The notes below the pieces were generated by a model that was not told where the DNA came from, did not search any database, and saw nothing but the letters and a program-made list of their open reading frames with translations. Below, piece after piece: positions 11,485-24,299 of a stretch of DNA of 64,000 nt. Numbering within the stretch: position 1 is the first letter of the stretch; the number at the start of each line of letters is the position of its first letter. The stretch is from the NCBI GenBank assembly GCA_949987705.1, contig OX465283.1, positions 162,703,850-162,767,849 on the forward strand. The letters run 5' to 3'. This DNA comes from Thereva unica. Its lineage: Eukaryota; Arthropoda; Insecta; Diptera; Therevidae. The position numbers and the translations under genes are program-made.

Positions 11485-12990
11485 TGTCAATCTAACAGAC
11501 TTCTGGCGACTAAGTGGACAAAATTCGTATTTAATTCTCGCAAGGTGGCGTGTGAAGTGACGTTTTTCTCGATGCGTGTGTAGGCATTGACAGTTTCATT
11601 CCACGACGCATCTCTCGTAGTCACGTCACTCGCCAACGAGAATATACCACCTAATATCTCTAATAATTATAAACATAAAATTAAAACTTATTTGAATTTT
11701 ATATATAGTTTATACTATGTATATAATCACGAAAAAAATCCTCCTAAAAATACACTTCCAAGCGCGCAAAGAAATGATAAGGTTTTATACTCTGTTGAAT
11801 AAAAAAGATAAGAGATTGCCAAGCAGTTAACCCATGCCATTTGGTTTTTAGATAAACTGTTTTTTCCCCCAAATCTTCTTCTTTTTTTGTATTTAGTGGG
11901 AACTTCCCAGTTTTTTTTACTCTCTCTCCTCTCGTGTTTGTGTGATATTATATTTTATATATTTTCTGCCTCTCTTTCCCCATTGGCGGCATATCAATGC
12001 TTTTATAGTTTCAAAAAAAAGTAAACTTCCAGCATTTGCATACATGATTAGAAATTAGGGATTGGTGCCCGCTATCATAGTATGCAGCACTCTTCAGCCC
12101 CCACAAGTTGAAACACTCGGCTTGAAACACTCGGTTTTATTTTTGTGTGTTTTTTGTTGTTGTTGGCGTTATATTTATACACAATCTCGCCCCAGGACTT
12201 CTCTCTATATAATTTCCTCATTTCCGTCCAGCTGTGTACATCCAGGTGCGTTTGGCGGTGGCGGGTATGTAATATGCTATATGCCCGCTCTTTTATAGTA
12301 GAGGGTGAGGGTGTCGTATTTTGATTTTTTGAATTTTTTTCATATGAGTGTTTGTGAGTGTTTTTTGATAAAAGTGTTTATTTTTTTGGGTGATGTTTGA
12401 TGATTTTAAAACAAAAAACCGATAAAAAAAATAAAAAAAACCAAAAACAAAAAAAGAAAGATTAATCTACGAATAAATTTCGTTTACGTTAAAATAATAA
12501 ACAATCGGCGTGATTCTTTTAAAACTTTTTTTTCTTTTAAAATGATTATTTTCATAGCAGGGATTATTTACGGGAGCTGATATTGTATCAATCAGTAATG
12601 TTGTTTTAAAATTGGATTTTACGCGCGCATTTATTTATGGATATGGAGTTGTAGGAAAGAGTGAAAGGAAATGATTTTTTGGTGAGTTTAGGAAGTATGT
12701 AAAAATTATAGTGGGTGATGTGTGATTTGAAGGCAGCTGTCAGATCCATTCTGTCATATTTAGGTATCTCCTATTATGAGTTTCGAAACATCTCCCAAAT
12801 CCTTTCAGAAGAGGCTTCCAAACATATGGTGTCTAATATAGGCCAGAGCCGGACCTACGCAGAAAAAATTGTCACGAGCATTTTTATTCCCGCAGCTACC
12901 TCAGTGGGTGCTATGCCACTCTTCTTCTGGCTACTGTTCCCTTGTTATCGACATGTTTCTGGTGATGTCCTTGCGTGGAATCACCAAGAG
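11485..12990. other. Intronic spacer, no gene seen
   Basis: AT-rich, with poly-T/poly-A tracts (11880-11890, 12425-12460) and a short GAAACACTCGGTTT duplication at about 12110-12135. The + strand ORF at 12715-13020 (101 codons) shows no recognisable motif. Confidence 0.4.
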
Positions 12991-13009
12991 GTGTCGCGAT
13001 CTCTGGTTG

Positions 13010-14370
13010 TTGTAACCTGACAAAGTCTTCATAGTCTTGGGGCATGGTGATAGGCTCCTCCATGTGGAGCAAGCTACTGGGAGAAGGCTCTTTTAACTAT
13101 TGAATTTAGCTTCGACTGTCAAGTATCTAGGTAATATACTTGATCTTAAACTGAGCTAGAAACTCAATATTGAGGAAAAAGTCAAGAGGGCTAAGAGCGA
13201 TCGGCACGGCAACCCTTAGCATACGTGACACTAGGTAGCACACGAGAAGATCTGTGATGGCATGACACCCTTGACAATCGCGTCGGCATGCCCTTTCATA
13301 TTCATGAGGAACTGTTGTAGAGGTATGCATACTTGCTACTGAGTTCATTTGAACGTTGATATAAGGCCACATTCAGTCATTTACATACAGGCCGCCGGCA
13401 GGCCATGGCCTGAAGGATTATCGTCTTGAGGCCAAGTATCAACACTCACCGGCCGCCAACTGGATGGCGCCTGCAGTCCAGGAAAAATACATTTTTATGT
13501 CGGTGGGTATTTATAGTCAGTCCGGGCCTGAAGATGAAGTTACGAAGTTCTATTCAGTCTGAAGTTTTCGTCCAGATCGTCTTCGTAGGCCATGAAGATT
13601 TTTTCACTTGAATTGACAACCTGCCATGCTAAACTATCGTCTTCGCCTGTGTGTAGAGTATCACGAGGTCACTTGCAGTCCACCGCCTATCAGGCGGATA
13701 CTTAAAGTCTCATCGCTCAGTCAGATTGAGTGGCCTTCATGAGTTCGTACCTGCCGACCACGGTCTGCCAGCGACCTAACCTATGTATATGTGATTGGAG
13801 TCCTTTAAAATTGCTCTGCGAAAAGTTTTTACTACACAAATAAAATTATCTTCATATACAATGTTTTTTTTGTGGTACGCTTAGTGTTCAGTAGTTTTAA
13901 TTATCTGTTTTGTGTCACGCCAATGCATTTGGGTTGCCGACTGCTGCTCTAGGGCTCTCTACTCATGCACGAAAATGTTTGGGAGGAAATGGGAACTTAA
14001 GTCACGAATGCCGATTCTCAGGTAACTAAGCCTGGAACTAATGCTCGCATTGTCTGATATCATTCCTGCCAATCTTAACTTCTACAAACTGTTTATTGAC
14101 GATTATCAGAGACCGGCCAGAATGGCAATTCTATGGATTCAAGGCCACGTAGGCCGCATTGGTACTGAATTTGTGGTTGGATTGCCAAGAATAGGGTCAA
14201 ACTCAACACCTGTTGGTGCGGAACCTTTCTGTCGGTTAGCCAAGTACCATGTTAGATCAGCCATCAAGAATTGGATCGACGAATTGGGTTTCGTCATAGC
14301 TAGACAAAGACTGAGGGTGCTTATCAAACTCGTCAAATTAAAAGATTCATTCAAATCGACAAGTTAAAGT
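13010..14370 (+). pseudogene. R1/LOA-type LINE remnant: RT thumb and RNase H
   Basis: Around 13110-13175 the frame reads TVKYLGNILDLKLS then KLNIEEKVKRA, matching the KYLGV.LD..L.W..HI..... block of R1-type LINEs. Around 14040-14350 a 108-codon open frame reads ILWIQGHVGRIGTEF, GSNSTPVGAEPFCRLAK and HVRSAIKNWIDE. This is the C-terminal part of the RNase H domain found in I/LOA-type LINEs (W.PGH.G..GNE.AD). The region between (about 13380-13985) is unrelated insert-like sequence rich in GGCC/CCGG words. Stops and substitutions (GTEF for GNE) mark it as dead. Confidence 0.65.
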
Positions 14371-14677
14371 AGGAGGCAAACTTTCAAATTTCAATCTTTA
14401 TCTTGTCCAGGTCTATTTTTCGGCAGTTTTAATGCATGGTAAGGATAGCGAGTGTGTTGATCGAGACTACTCTTTGCCGTTTTTATTGATTACTGGCTAG
14501 AAGTATTTTGTTGTAAAAGCTAATTTTGCAGCACGATTACCAAGGCCTGAGGAAATGCGTTCCTTTTGAAACGAAACCCGCACTAGTTCAGTCCAAATGA
14601 AACACGGTACGCTCACACTGGTTCTAGACTGAAGGGAGTAAAATTGAAGCTTTAAAAAATTATATAGATCGAAGAAA

Positions 14678-14820
14678 ACGGGCAATTATCTTGGTCACAA
14701 TGAAGGGTACCATTAGCACACTCAATGGGCCAGTTTTCCTTCGAATGCGTAGGTTAAGCAGCATTAGACTTGGTTAGTACTTAGTAGGGGGCAGGTTGTT
14801 AAAAAGAAACTCGCGTTTGG
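14678..14820 (+). repeat. 5S-rRNA-derived repeat, copy 1
   Basis: Contains AGGTTAAGCAGCATTAGACT and TGGTTAGTACTTAGTAGGGG, the internal promoter region of 5S rRNA (box A through box C). It ends with TAAAAAGAAACTCGCGTTTG, which differs from real 5S but is shared with the copies near 31.4 and 38.7 kb. The upstream flank ACGGGCAATTATCTTGGTCA is also shared with the 31 kb copy. This is a diverged family member, not a functional 5S gene. Confidence 0.65.
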
Positions 14821-14824
14821 AGTA

Positions 14825-17800
14825 ATAGGATTACAAATACTTTTTTATCTGTAACAGAGCCGTGCATACCACTGGACGACGCATCGAAAATGTAACGTGA
14901 TTGTAGCGGGAATCTGCATTCCTCTGGTTGGCCCAAGCTCAACAGTATGACAAGAGATTTGTTCCAGTAAAAATCTATTTGTTGGCATAGGCCAAAAAGT
15001 AAATAATAGGGCTAGGGTGTCCAAGCACATCTTTCTGCTAAATCTGCGGCTGTTGTACTAGATACTATGTAGCAGCCACATCTAGTGATGAGCAAACGCA
15101 AGAAGAAGACAAGACTGATATAGCCTTGGTCTTGGTCTTTTGAGTATAGCTAAGTCTTGCTCTTGTTTTTGAGCTCTTGAAAAAAAAAATGGTTTGAGTT
15201 GGGGGGGAGGGGGGGGGGGGTTGTTAAACTTCATCAAATGACAAAACTACTATTGATCTTGTGATCGTTGATATTCACTTTAAGCCTCCCTTTGTTAAAA
15301 CAATAAAAGAACTTTTGGTCTTCTTCTGCAATAGCACAAACCTTCATTCTACTATTAATACTTTATTGCCAAATTGCCGCAAGTTTTTTTTATCGATCAA
15401 TACACCAACAATTCAGATCATGTATCTTCCAATGACAAGACAAAATATCAAATTCTTCAACAATGTTAACGTCAACTTTTTGTTTTCTTGCATGCGCGTA
15501 CAAAATCAAATTCAGCACAAAACAACAAACATTATGTACGCACCTGATATCTATAATCACAATGTTACAATGTTAAAAACAAAAACCCCTCCCTATAATC
15601 TTATCTGATTGTGTCTCATCTTTAGTACACCTATTTTGTCATACAAGAAAATCGATAAAATCCTAGCAAGTACAGATATATCCAAAATCTTTATTTAACT
15701 GAATGACACATCATTGCGTAATGAATGTGCTATGTCATAGTCTGTTTCAAAGGAAATGTTAAACAAAACGATCAATGCAAGATCAATCATTTTCTTAACT
15801 ATTACCTAAAAAAAAAACAAAAAAAAACATTAAACCGCAAGTGTTAATTTCATTTAAATTCTTTAACATTTCCGCTACATCTTCATTATGGATCATTAAG
15901 TATCAGCATAATACATAATGTTACCACGATCAGTATTTTCGTTGTTGTAACCTTCTCTAAGTTAGTATAATTGATGTTCTTAACACTGGTGATCATTTTG
16001 TTTAACTCTATACTAATCAGTCAAGTAGTAATTAAGCAAAAAACAACAAATTTTACATCGAAAATTCGAAATAGATTTGACCTATTAAGAAAAAAAATTT
16101 GGAATTCTATTTCAATGATTTTTTAATAGCATATCCCCGAGAGATTAATTCTACATTATAAGCGCTTCGAGAGGCCTTCAAAACCTTTTTTTTTTCTTTT
16201 CAAAACAACAAGAATCACGCGAGTTACAATTCACAATACACACGATCGGTGATAATGCAGTAGGTATAGTAGAGTAGGTATACCCCAAAAACACAAGGCC
16301 TTGGAATTTGAAGAACGTTTCTGGATTGTTGTTGGTGATTAAAAGGTATTTTTTGGGTGTTTTTTTGTTAGGTTATTCTTTTTTTGGGTTACAAGTAGTG
16401 AGTGAAGCACACACTATACGCAAAAACCATTGTACTGATCGTAAATCAAACCTCACATAATCAACAGATCGCATGTTTTCCTTCTAGATTTCGTTTTTGA
16501 GCCAGCCGTATACTCTGTGCGCGGTGATCATTAATGCCATATAGCATAGATGCCATAGAGAGATAGATGCGCTTATAGGCATTTCATTATCTTTATGTCT
16601 CTTTCTAGCGCGATCTACGATCGCGCGTATTTAGAAAATTACAGCACCAGACCACGCGATATGCTTTACTGATTTCATCAGTATATAACCGTACAAAGAA
16701 AGTTTTATATCTACTGTATGGAACGTAATTTTTTTTGTAGTTAGTTCTCTCCTTCTTCTACTTCTACTACACTTTATTCTTCTACTTTTTTGTTGTTGTT
16801 GTTGTATGTTTTGTTTTGATGGCTAGAGGAATGCTAGAAACACTCTACGGCATACTTATAGCTTATATAGAGATATGTATATGATCTGCAAGCGATATAA
16901 TCACTTGATTAAGCCAGTAATGATCATCCGACATCAGCATCAACTGAAAGATCGACGGGATCGACACACAGGATCATCGCTTTTATACACAACATAGTAC
17001 CCAAGAGATAACCTTTCATGATCAAATCATACATACAAAATATCCGCGCTAATTTTTCACAACTTCTTACTACGGATGTGATCTTCTTAAATGACAGTGA
17101 TGAATTTTCTACAACGATCATGATCACCACTGAAAGAACCGTCGATCAAAAAATTACGTCATATGCTATTAAATCCCCGCCACAAGAGAGGAACACACTT
17201 TAAATGACGATCATGATGATGATGATGATGACAAGAAGGGTAAAGGAGGGAAAATGATCTTGCTCAGCGCGATCGTGCTACATGAAAAGTAATATTTCAA
17301 CAAAAAAATGCTTTTATATGGTTTTCACACTTGTGTTTAAAAAGAATTGTAAATATTATGTAATTAGTGTGTATAGAGTATAATCCCCAGAGCACCCCCA
17401 GCGCTGCATATGGGGGCCCCTTTAAAAGCCAATGAATGTGTGTTTACTGGGAACAAACACACGTCATCTTCCAATCTTGAATTATAATTTCCTTTTTTTT
17501 TTGGTTGGTTGTAGTTGTTGTTTTTGTTATAAGAGTTCTACCACACATATGACTCCTCATCTTGCAGGCGAGAATCATCGACACTCTTACACAGAGTTTT
17601 ATTTCTTTTATTACCCCGCGCGCAAACTCTAAAGTGTCGTTCGTTGCTCCGAAAAATGTGGGTTGATAATAACTACACAATTTGCGCTTTTTATTGCCCG
17701 AATACGTTATATACCCGCTTTCTATATTCTATACAAAAGTTTTTTTTACATACAATGTACTAAAAATGATCCTCGTGTTTTTTTTTGAAACACATGAGTG

Positions 17801-17855
17801 TTTAAAAGTGTTTTTTTTTGTGTTTATATAGGCTTGTATGGAAAGAACATTCCCA
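14825..17855. other. AT-rich intronic spacer, no gene seen
   Basis: A long AT-rich stretch with no recognisable protein. Contains a GTCTTGGTCTTTTGA-type low-complexity patch (about 15120-15180), a poly-G patch (15203-15222), TTGTTGTTG runs (16790-16806) and a GATGAT run (17209-17231). The + strand ORF at 15261-15608 (115 codons) is AT-biased with no motif. GATC-rich motifs cluster at 16500-17300 without clear periodicity. Confidence 0.4.
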
Positions 17856-17860
17856 CTAGG

Positions 17861-17925
17861 GAAGCAGTCCAGAAGTACTTCTGCAGAAGCAATCCAGAAG
17901 TACTTCTGCAGAAGTAGTCCAGTAC
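17861..17925. repeat. Short tandem repeat, 25-bp unit
   Basis: Two and a half copies of a 25-bp unit (TCCAGAAGTACTTCTGCAGA plus five bases). Each contains the palindrome AGAAGTACTTCT. Confidence 0.75.
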
Positions 17926-18018
17926 TTCCACCCAGTACAAAAATGACATTACATTAACACGGCGATGGCCTTGACGGGGAAGGACTTCCATTTTCCCTTT
18001 CAGAGAATGTGTTTTGGA

Positions 18019-18100
18019 CAAGGGCGACGCTTTCATAAGTACAAATGGTGCACTTGCACCGGGCGCAACTTTTCGGTGGCGCAATTTCAGAAATTAAGAT
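18019..18100 (+). mobile_element. hAT-type MITE family 1, fragment (copy A)
   Basis: Begins CAAGGGCGACGCTTTCATAA and continues with the family's GGTGCACTTGCACCGGGCGC. The match fades after about 18100, so only the left end remains. Confidence 0.6.
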
Positions 18101-18530
18101 TTAAAAAAAATTTAAAACTATTAAAACATTGATAAGTATTCTCACGGTTGCAAGAAATTACACAAGAAGAAACGGGGAAAATTCATTTCTTCTCGTGCAG
18201 GAAGTTTCCCGAGATTTTAGCTTTGAGATTCGAGAATTTCGGGAAAAATCTCCCAAATGAAAGAAAAATCTCGGGGCACATTTTGAAATTTCTGCAAAAA
18301 GCACCATATCCACATCACGAAAAAGGAAAAATTGTTCCGATGGCTCTGTATTGTGTATTGCTGTTTACCGTATTGATCTAATCATAAGGGCGCTGTTACT
18401 GGACTTTTAAATTCTGTTTAAAGAATCGTTTAACAATTCTTTGGTAAATGAACGTTGTTGCGAGAACTCTTCTTTAATTGATCCGTTTGGTTACTCTGTT
18501 CCTTTATATCTCGGCTTCACCGGTCTCAGT

Positions 18531-19400
18531 TTTTTTTTATGTGGCAGTGCTAAGCTTAGGAGTCACCCTTTGTACTACTAGTCCGTCATGTCATTTGTCA
18601 CGTCATGGTGCAATGTCTAGCAGTAAGCTTAGTAAGGGGGAGGGATGAGGGGGGGGTATAAGTTAAGGATTAAAATGTACGGGGGGGTATTGAAGAAGGT
18701 GGTGATGAACCCTGCGTTTGAACTCTTGGATGTTGTAGGAGTTCGGAAATACTGACTGCGAGAGGTTATTCCACAGTCGAGTTGTTCTATTAACAAACGA
18801 ATTCATATCTTGTTGAGTGCGTGAAAAGGGTAGTTGCATGTGAAGGGAATGAGACGAGTGGGCTAATCTGGTGTTGCGGGTATAAGATTGCCGTGGAGGC
18901 AGGGGAGCGTTTAACTCGGAGGAACAGTCACTATGATAGTAGCGATAAAATTTTGTCAGTGCTGCTACATTCCTACGGTGGCTCAAGGGGTCGATCGTGG
19001 AGCAGGCGGTGTCGTCATCAATTAACTTGAGCGCTCTTTTTTGCACCTTATCTAACCATGCCAAGGTAGTTATTGGGGCGCCGCCCCAAACGAGGGAGTT
19101 ATATTCGAGGAGAGGCCGAATGTAGGATTTATAAATAACAGCACGGGCCGATGGCTGGAGGAGGAACTTGCATCTCTTAAGAAATCCCAAGCACTGGGAT
19201 GCTTGTTTGGCGATTTGGAATATGTGGTCATTCCATCGCAAGTCTTTGGCTAATGTCACGCCCAAGATGTGTAAGGATGGGCCGGCCAGTAGTTGAACTC
19301 CATCCACTCTCAAGGGTGGAGAGGTGTTGAGCTTCTTTTTGGAGATAAGACAGTACTTGGTTTTGTCGGAGTTGAATTCAACACGATTCTTCTTTCCCCA
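18531..19400 (-). mobile_element. CR1/jockey-type LINE, 5'-truncated copy
   Basis: A minus-strand 3' end of the same family as the element at 45524-48599. The frame from about 19396 to 18663 stays open and reads RVEFNSDKTKYCLISKK, ILGVTLAKDLRWNDHIFQIA, YIRPLLEYNSLVWGG, LDKVQKRALKLI, LSHRRNVAALT and RTTRLWNNLSQSVFPNSYNI. This is the thumb and C-terminal part of the RT. The 3' UTR runs to a short A tract (T run at 18531-18539 on the plus strand). The 5' cut at about 19400 is an ordinary LINE truncation. The long open frame suggests fairly recent insertion. Confidence 0.8.
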
Positions 19401-19979
19401 AAATAAAGTTCAATGCAATCTGCATAATTGGCTGGAATGTTGCTGCTTTTTTGCCAGAATTTAGAAATGCGAAAGCTTACTGGAATGATATTTCAATATT
19501 CCAGATGATTACTTTCTTTTGAGCGAGCTTTTACGCTCAATCTCAATTTAATGTTCTGTTGGGCGAACTCAGGCTTTATTTTTCCTGAGTTCAATATGTG
19601 AAAATGGGTGGGAGCTCAATCAAAAATTGAAGTTGAGTAAACTAATTTACTCCAACTTGCGCAGTTCGGCTGGTAAAGCCGGGGTATTACTGTGGCCAGT
19701 TTCACACGGGCCAACCAACAAAAATTGACTGTAATCGTCAATCCCCTTGGGAAATTCGATGAAGAATCGTATGGGTTTTCACAAGACCCAACTTTTCTAA
19801 CAAACTATAGGTTAGAATGCTTTAGCTTGTTGATGTTGCTTTTAAGATTAATTCTGTTATTTCTTTTCTTTTCTTTCCCTAGCAAAAGAGAGATAAAAAA
19901 CAACAACAACTATTCCAGCTGTCAAAAAGTCGATTCAAAAATGGGAGGGGTGAATTGGTGGTGGTAAAATTAAGCGATT

Positions 19980-20410
19980 TATATTTTTTTTAACTTCCCC
20001 AGTAAAGGGAAGCTATTGTAATCAATCCGAAAATCGAAATTTTCAACTCATTTTCATTTTTCAAGGTCCCAAGAGCATTTCAAGCAAAAAATTGGGTGGA
20101 AGTATGTGTGTGTGTGCATACGTTGTACCTGCACGATATCGCCCGAACTACAAAATATATCAACTTACTTGAGATGCCGTTCGAAGCGTATTAGCGAAAG
20201 TATAATTTGAAAAGATTTTTATAATATTCGGTCGAACCGTTTTTTTGTTTAAACGACGTTCGTGAATTTTGTAGCTGCAGGATACCGCGCGAACCAAATA
20301 CTATATAGACTTCTTTGAGGTGGCGAGTGAAGAATATTAACGAAAAAAAGCTCTGAAAAAAATTTCATAAAATTCAGTCGGGCCTTTTTTTTTTGTTTAA
20401 ATGGAAAAAC
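19980..20410 (+). repeat. Repeat with tandem duplication of a ~146-bp unit
   Basis: Two diverged copies start at 20125 (GTACCTGCACGATATCGCCC) and 20271 (GTAGCTGCAGGATACCGCGC). Each runs through an AATTTTATAAAATTC(A/G)GTCG-like stretch to TTTTTTTGTTTAAA. They are preceded by CTTCCCCAGTAAAGGGAAGC (about 19994) and a TGTGTGTG run. Class unknown; a non-coding repeat tail is likely. Confidence 0.5.
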
Positions 20411-20448
20411 TTCGGCTAAGTGTCAGAAAGACCTTAAATAGATAAGTT

Positions 20449-20886
20449 TTGCTAATATCTAATAAACTCGATGGAATGAGACCCGATCTAGACGAAGGGA
20501 TCTTTCTTGGGTTCTGCACAGCGATAGCCTTCCAACAAAACATGACTTGTCAAAATGCGACAACCTTTAAAAATCGTGCAAAAATTACGTTACCCTTTAC
20601 AAACATCATGAATTTTTCAAACCTTGGATCAGCACTTTTTGACAGGGAATTGTTTTCTACTCCTGATACAGTTTCACGAAATTGTGGGTCATCGAGGGAT
20701 TTCGAGCAGTTACCGCAAAATTTGTTCTTTTTGGTCAAGTCTGACAAGTACTTTATATTGATTAGTTTTGCTAATATCTCCGGAAAGCTTTGGAATTTCC
20801 AAATGAAGTCATTCGCTTCCCAGTTTATCAACGGCGCCGGTGCTTCAACACGATCAATACGTATTCGAATACCCGCTTTAGTGTAG
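20449..20886 (+). CDS. Hypothetical 145-codon ORF, doubtful
   Basis: The open frame has no recognised domain. A TAGTTTTGCTAATATCT-like string occurs both just before it (about 20442) and inside it (about 20763), suggesting the ORF spans repeat sequence. No splice or promoter signal supports expression. Probably a chance frame. Confidence 0.15.
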   Translation: MLISNKLDGMRPDLDEGIFLGFCTAIAFQQNMTCQNATTFKNRAKITLPFTNIMNFSNLGSALFDRELFSTPDTVSRNCGSSRDFEQLPQNLFFLVKSDKYFILISFANISGKLWNFQMKSFASQFINGAGASTRSIRIRIPALV

Positions 20887-21102
20887 AAAATGTTTTTTTT
20901 TGCTAACGTTCAGGAAAAACAAATTCTCTAGAAAAATCTTGTGGATTTATTGCTATTATAGTTATTTTAACTAGCTTCTCTCAAGATTAGTTTGTCACCA
21001 GTTCTGATACTAGTCAATTTCCCACTAGTGCTAAACATATTACTATTTTGTAAGAAGTCAGTTTATTCCATCTTCATTCATCATACTGGGAAGGGGTCAA
21101 AC

Positions 21103-21360
21103 CAGAGGCGGCGCTTTCATAGGTGCGAATGGTGCACTTGTACCGGGCGCAATTTGTAGAGAAAGCTGTACGCAAGCTGGATTCCGAAATTGTTTTCTTA
21201 AAAAGTCATAAGGAAGCTGTGTACCAATTTTCAGCGATTTTGGATTTTTGTCTCCTTTAAATTCTAATTTCACCGGACTAAACAGGTGTTTTGGAAAAAA
21301 AATCATGGGGCGCAATATGCCATAGTGCACCGGGCGCAAAAAACCCAAGCGCCGGCCCTG
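21103..21360 (+). mobile_element. hAT-type MITE family 1, copy B
   Basis: 258 bp, left end CAGAGGCGGCGCTTTCATAG, right end AAGCGCCGGCCCTG. Flanked by GGTCAAAC (21095-21102) and AGTCAAAC (21361-21368), a 7/8 match to an 8-bp target duplication. No coding capacity. Confidence 0.85.
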
Positions 21361-21592
21361 AGTCAAACCCACATCCAAACTAATTTTTTTTTAAATTTTA
21401 ATAAAACAGAAGCAAAGTAAACATGAATTCAAATATATGTATGTATGTATATTAAAGTTAAAGAACCTAATCACTGAGTTAACTGAGATGATTAACAAAG
21501 AAAACGACCAGCTACGAAGTTTTTGAACATGCTTTTTGCGTGAAATTAAACGCATGGTCACCAAACCCATTCTTCTCTGCATTGCTAAGAAG

Positions 21593-21834
21593 CAGGGGCG
21601 GTGCTTTCATAGGTGCGAATGGTGCACTTGATCCGGGCGCAATTAGACGAGGGCGCAATAAACTTCAGGAAATCTAAAAAAAAATTGAAAAAGTTTTCCC
21701 GTGACTTTAATTTCATCTATTAAAGGAATTGTGTCTTTTTGTCATTGTCCATCACTATGATCAAAAATTTAAGAGCTGATGGGGTGCAATATAGTATACT
21801 GCACCGGGCGCAAAAAACTCAAGCGCCGGACCTG
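21593..21834 (+). mobile_element. hAT-type MITE family 1, copy C
   Basis: 242 bp, left end CAGGGGCGGTGCTTTCATAG, right end CAAGCGCCGGACCTG. Perfect 8-bp target duplication CTAAGAAG at 21585-21592 and 21835-21842. The CAGGG ends with an 8-bp duplication fit the hAT superfamily. Confidence 0.9.
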
Positions 21835-21844
21835 CTAAGAAGTA

Positions 21845-23600
21845 CTTCTTTGGTATTTAAGAAAACACTAAATAAAGAAGTATACTTCCCAATTCTACTT
21901 CCAAGAGTAAGTACTTGCGATACTACTACTGGGTTGCCACCATATGATCATAACATACAAGTACGTAAACGCGATCGTGCCATATACATAACTTAGATGC
22001 GATAAAGCCCGTATTGTATACATGTACATATATAGAGACACAATAAAAACCCATACTGGAGGAGCAATAAACATAAAAAAAATATATACATACGATTTAG
22101 AACACTATTTTTCATTTTATATGCGTACACACCAAACGAAAAAAAAACCTTCATAAGTCACCGGGCTTAAGGTGATAATGGACGTTAATGATAAGAGGGA
22201 GTGACACAGACGACACACACCGCCGGTCTCACAGGTAAAAGTGTGTCAAAAGCGCAAAATGTGAACGAAATCACAGGCACAGCACAGAGGAGACTCCCAA
22301 CTGGAAATCGATGTCACCTGATTGATAAAAAAATAATAAAAAAAAACTTAAACCTAGGTAGATAAAAAAAATGCCTTAACCAAAAAAACAGATCTAGAAC
22401 TTTATAGTGTGAAACTGAGTGTGAGATTTAACGCTTAAACGCATGCGCTATAATCCGAGGCCATTTTTATTTTTATCAGAATCTGATCGCCCATGAGAAT
22501 TCAAGTGTATGCCATTAAGGAAGTCCAGCATATTAGATGGAGAAGGAGGTGTAATTGTGGGAAGATTTCCCAGGCGGTAATAGCACTGTTCTCACACCAC
22601 AATCGTAACATTGGACGGTCTTGTATTCCAATAATAAATCGCTAAGATAAATAACTCTATGCAAATTGTGTGACTGCCTTCAAAAACTTAAAAAAAAAGA
22701 AAAAAAAAGAAAAAAAAATAAACAGAGGAAGTGGGAAATTTAATGAATTATAATTTTTTTTCTGTAGAACAATTTCATATAAATACTAAACCAGCATGAC
22801 GTACATACTTTAAAAAAAAACCCGTACACGGTTGACTAATCTCTGTCTCTCTATCTTTTCTAAGTAGAACATGCTACGTGAGATTCTTTTACAAACTTTG
22901 ATCGTGTTCGCGCGCTCGCGGGGTGTTGTCTGCATAATAATCATAAACAATCTAACTAGGCCAAAGTAACAATTTGTAATAATAACCAAAACGCAATCTT
23001 ATCTAAATAAACAAACAAACAAACAAAACTTGGCCACAGAGAGAGGGATTTTAAGTAGTACATTGACCATTGGAAAACTTAATATTCGAAATGGGCGATA
23101 CTGCCTTACCATAATCGAATTACTGACGGGCATTGTCTGTGTTTCATGAAATAAAAAAAAAAATAAAAAGAAAATATCTTTTTATGTGTTCCTCCTATTT
23201 TGGAATAACTTACTCAGCTCAGTTTTATGACTAATAAGTTATTCCGTTGCGAAATTTGCGATCCTTAAACCAATGAAATTTTGAATCATTCGTCAGTGAA
23301 TTCCCTTTGTTGGGATGAGCATTTTAGTGCTAATGGGAGATCGTGCAGTAATAAAAACTGCATTATCGACCGTTGACTTGATCTAAGTAATAAAAAAATT
23401 GTTTTGGATTGATATATTTTAATTCGCTGATAGTTAGTTAATAGCTGCGTTTCTTTTTTACTTTTTAGTACTTGTGAGTAGAGCGGAAAAGGGGAACACC
23501 AAATTTGTTGATTTGAGGAAAACATAACCTAAAATTTTTGACGTCATTTAAACGATATTAGTCGAATGTAACACACGGCATCTACATACTCGATACAGAT
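21845..23600. other. AT-rich intronic spacer, no gene seen
   Basis: Poly-A/AAAG tracts at about 22688-22720 and an ACAAACAAACAAACAAA run near 23010. The minus ORF at 23286-23525 has no motif. Confidence 0.4.
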
Positions 23601-23606
23601 TGTTTC

Positions 23607-23930
23607 TCACATCGGGGCGTGGGTCAGTCTAGCTTTTGTGATCTCTCTGAACTGTTCCCAGTTCATTCGCTTAAGGTTTCTGTAAGGTTCTGTCTTTTCT
23701 CCCACACACAGAATCACAGGATCTAGGTTTTTACCACTGTCCTGTTTGTTATAAAAGATGTTGGATTGTCTATGTGGGAGATTCTTAATGGTCGATAACC
23801 TGACCCACGGATCCTGCACAACAACTATGTAAAAGTTTCCCTCGCGGAGTGCTCCGCGACTGTGCTTAGGATTGATCTGCACGCACTTCGACATTTTGGT
23901 TCGTTGCGTTGTTGGTGGCGAACGCGCCAA
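23607..23930 (-). pseudogene. R1/LOA-type LINE fragment with internal deletion
   Basis: A 107-codon frame. The first part reads CVQINPKHSRGAL and IVVVQDPWV, the start of the LINE endonuclease with D for E in QEPW. It then jumps to YRNLKRMNWEQFREITKARL, a block that normally follows the endonuclease in such proteins (about 200 residues later). An internal deletion has fused the two while keeping the frame open. No downstream RT is present. Confidence 0.55.
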
Positions 23931-24299
23931 AATTATAGCGCTTTACATTGAAAACAAGCGTTCTATTGTGAAAACGGTGCGTGCTTATCGTAAAAATTAT
24001 GGGCGTCGCATTGTGTCGAAAAATGGTGATCTGCTCGTTTTCTGGAATTGATTGGCACCAGATTTTTTTCTGCGGAGTTATTTAAAAAGTAAACTTTATG
24101 GCAGCAACTCGAAGATCGTTGACGTACTCAAAGGAAACATCTAGCCTAGCTGCTGTAACGCCCGAAATGCTGGCCGATGTAACACAAGTCCTTTGATCAA
24201 TATTGTATTCAAAAACTGATTTGAAATAAATGGTAGAGAATTTTCTAAATAAATCTTGCTCATTTGTCAAAATCGCCTAAAAATGTCAGATTTATGCAA

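Noticed and set aside
15261..15608. 115-codon plus-strand ORF in intron 1
   Set aside because: AT-biased codon content, no motif, no splice signals.
17200..17235. GATGAT run as a functional repeat
   Set aside because: A simple triplet microsatellite without further structure.
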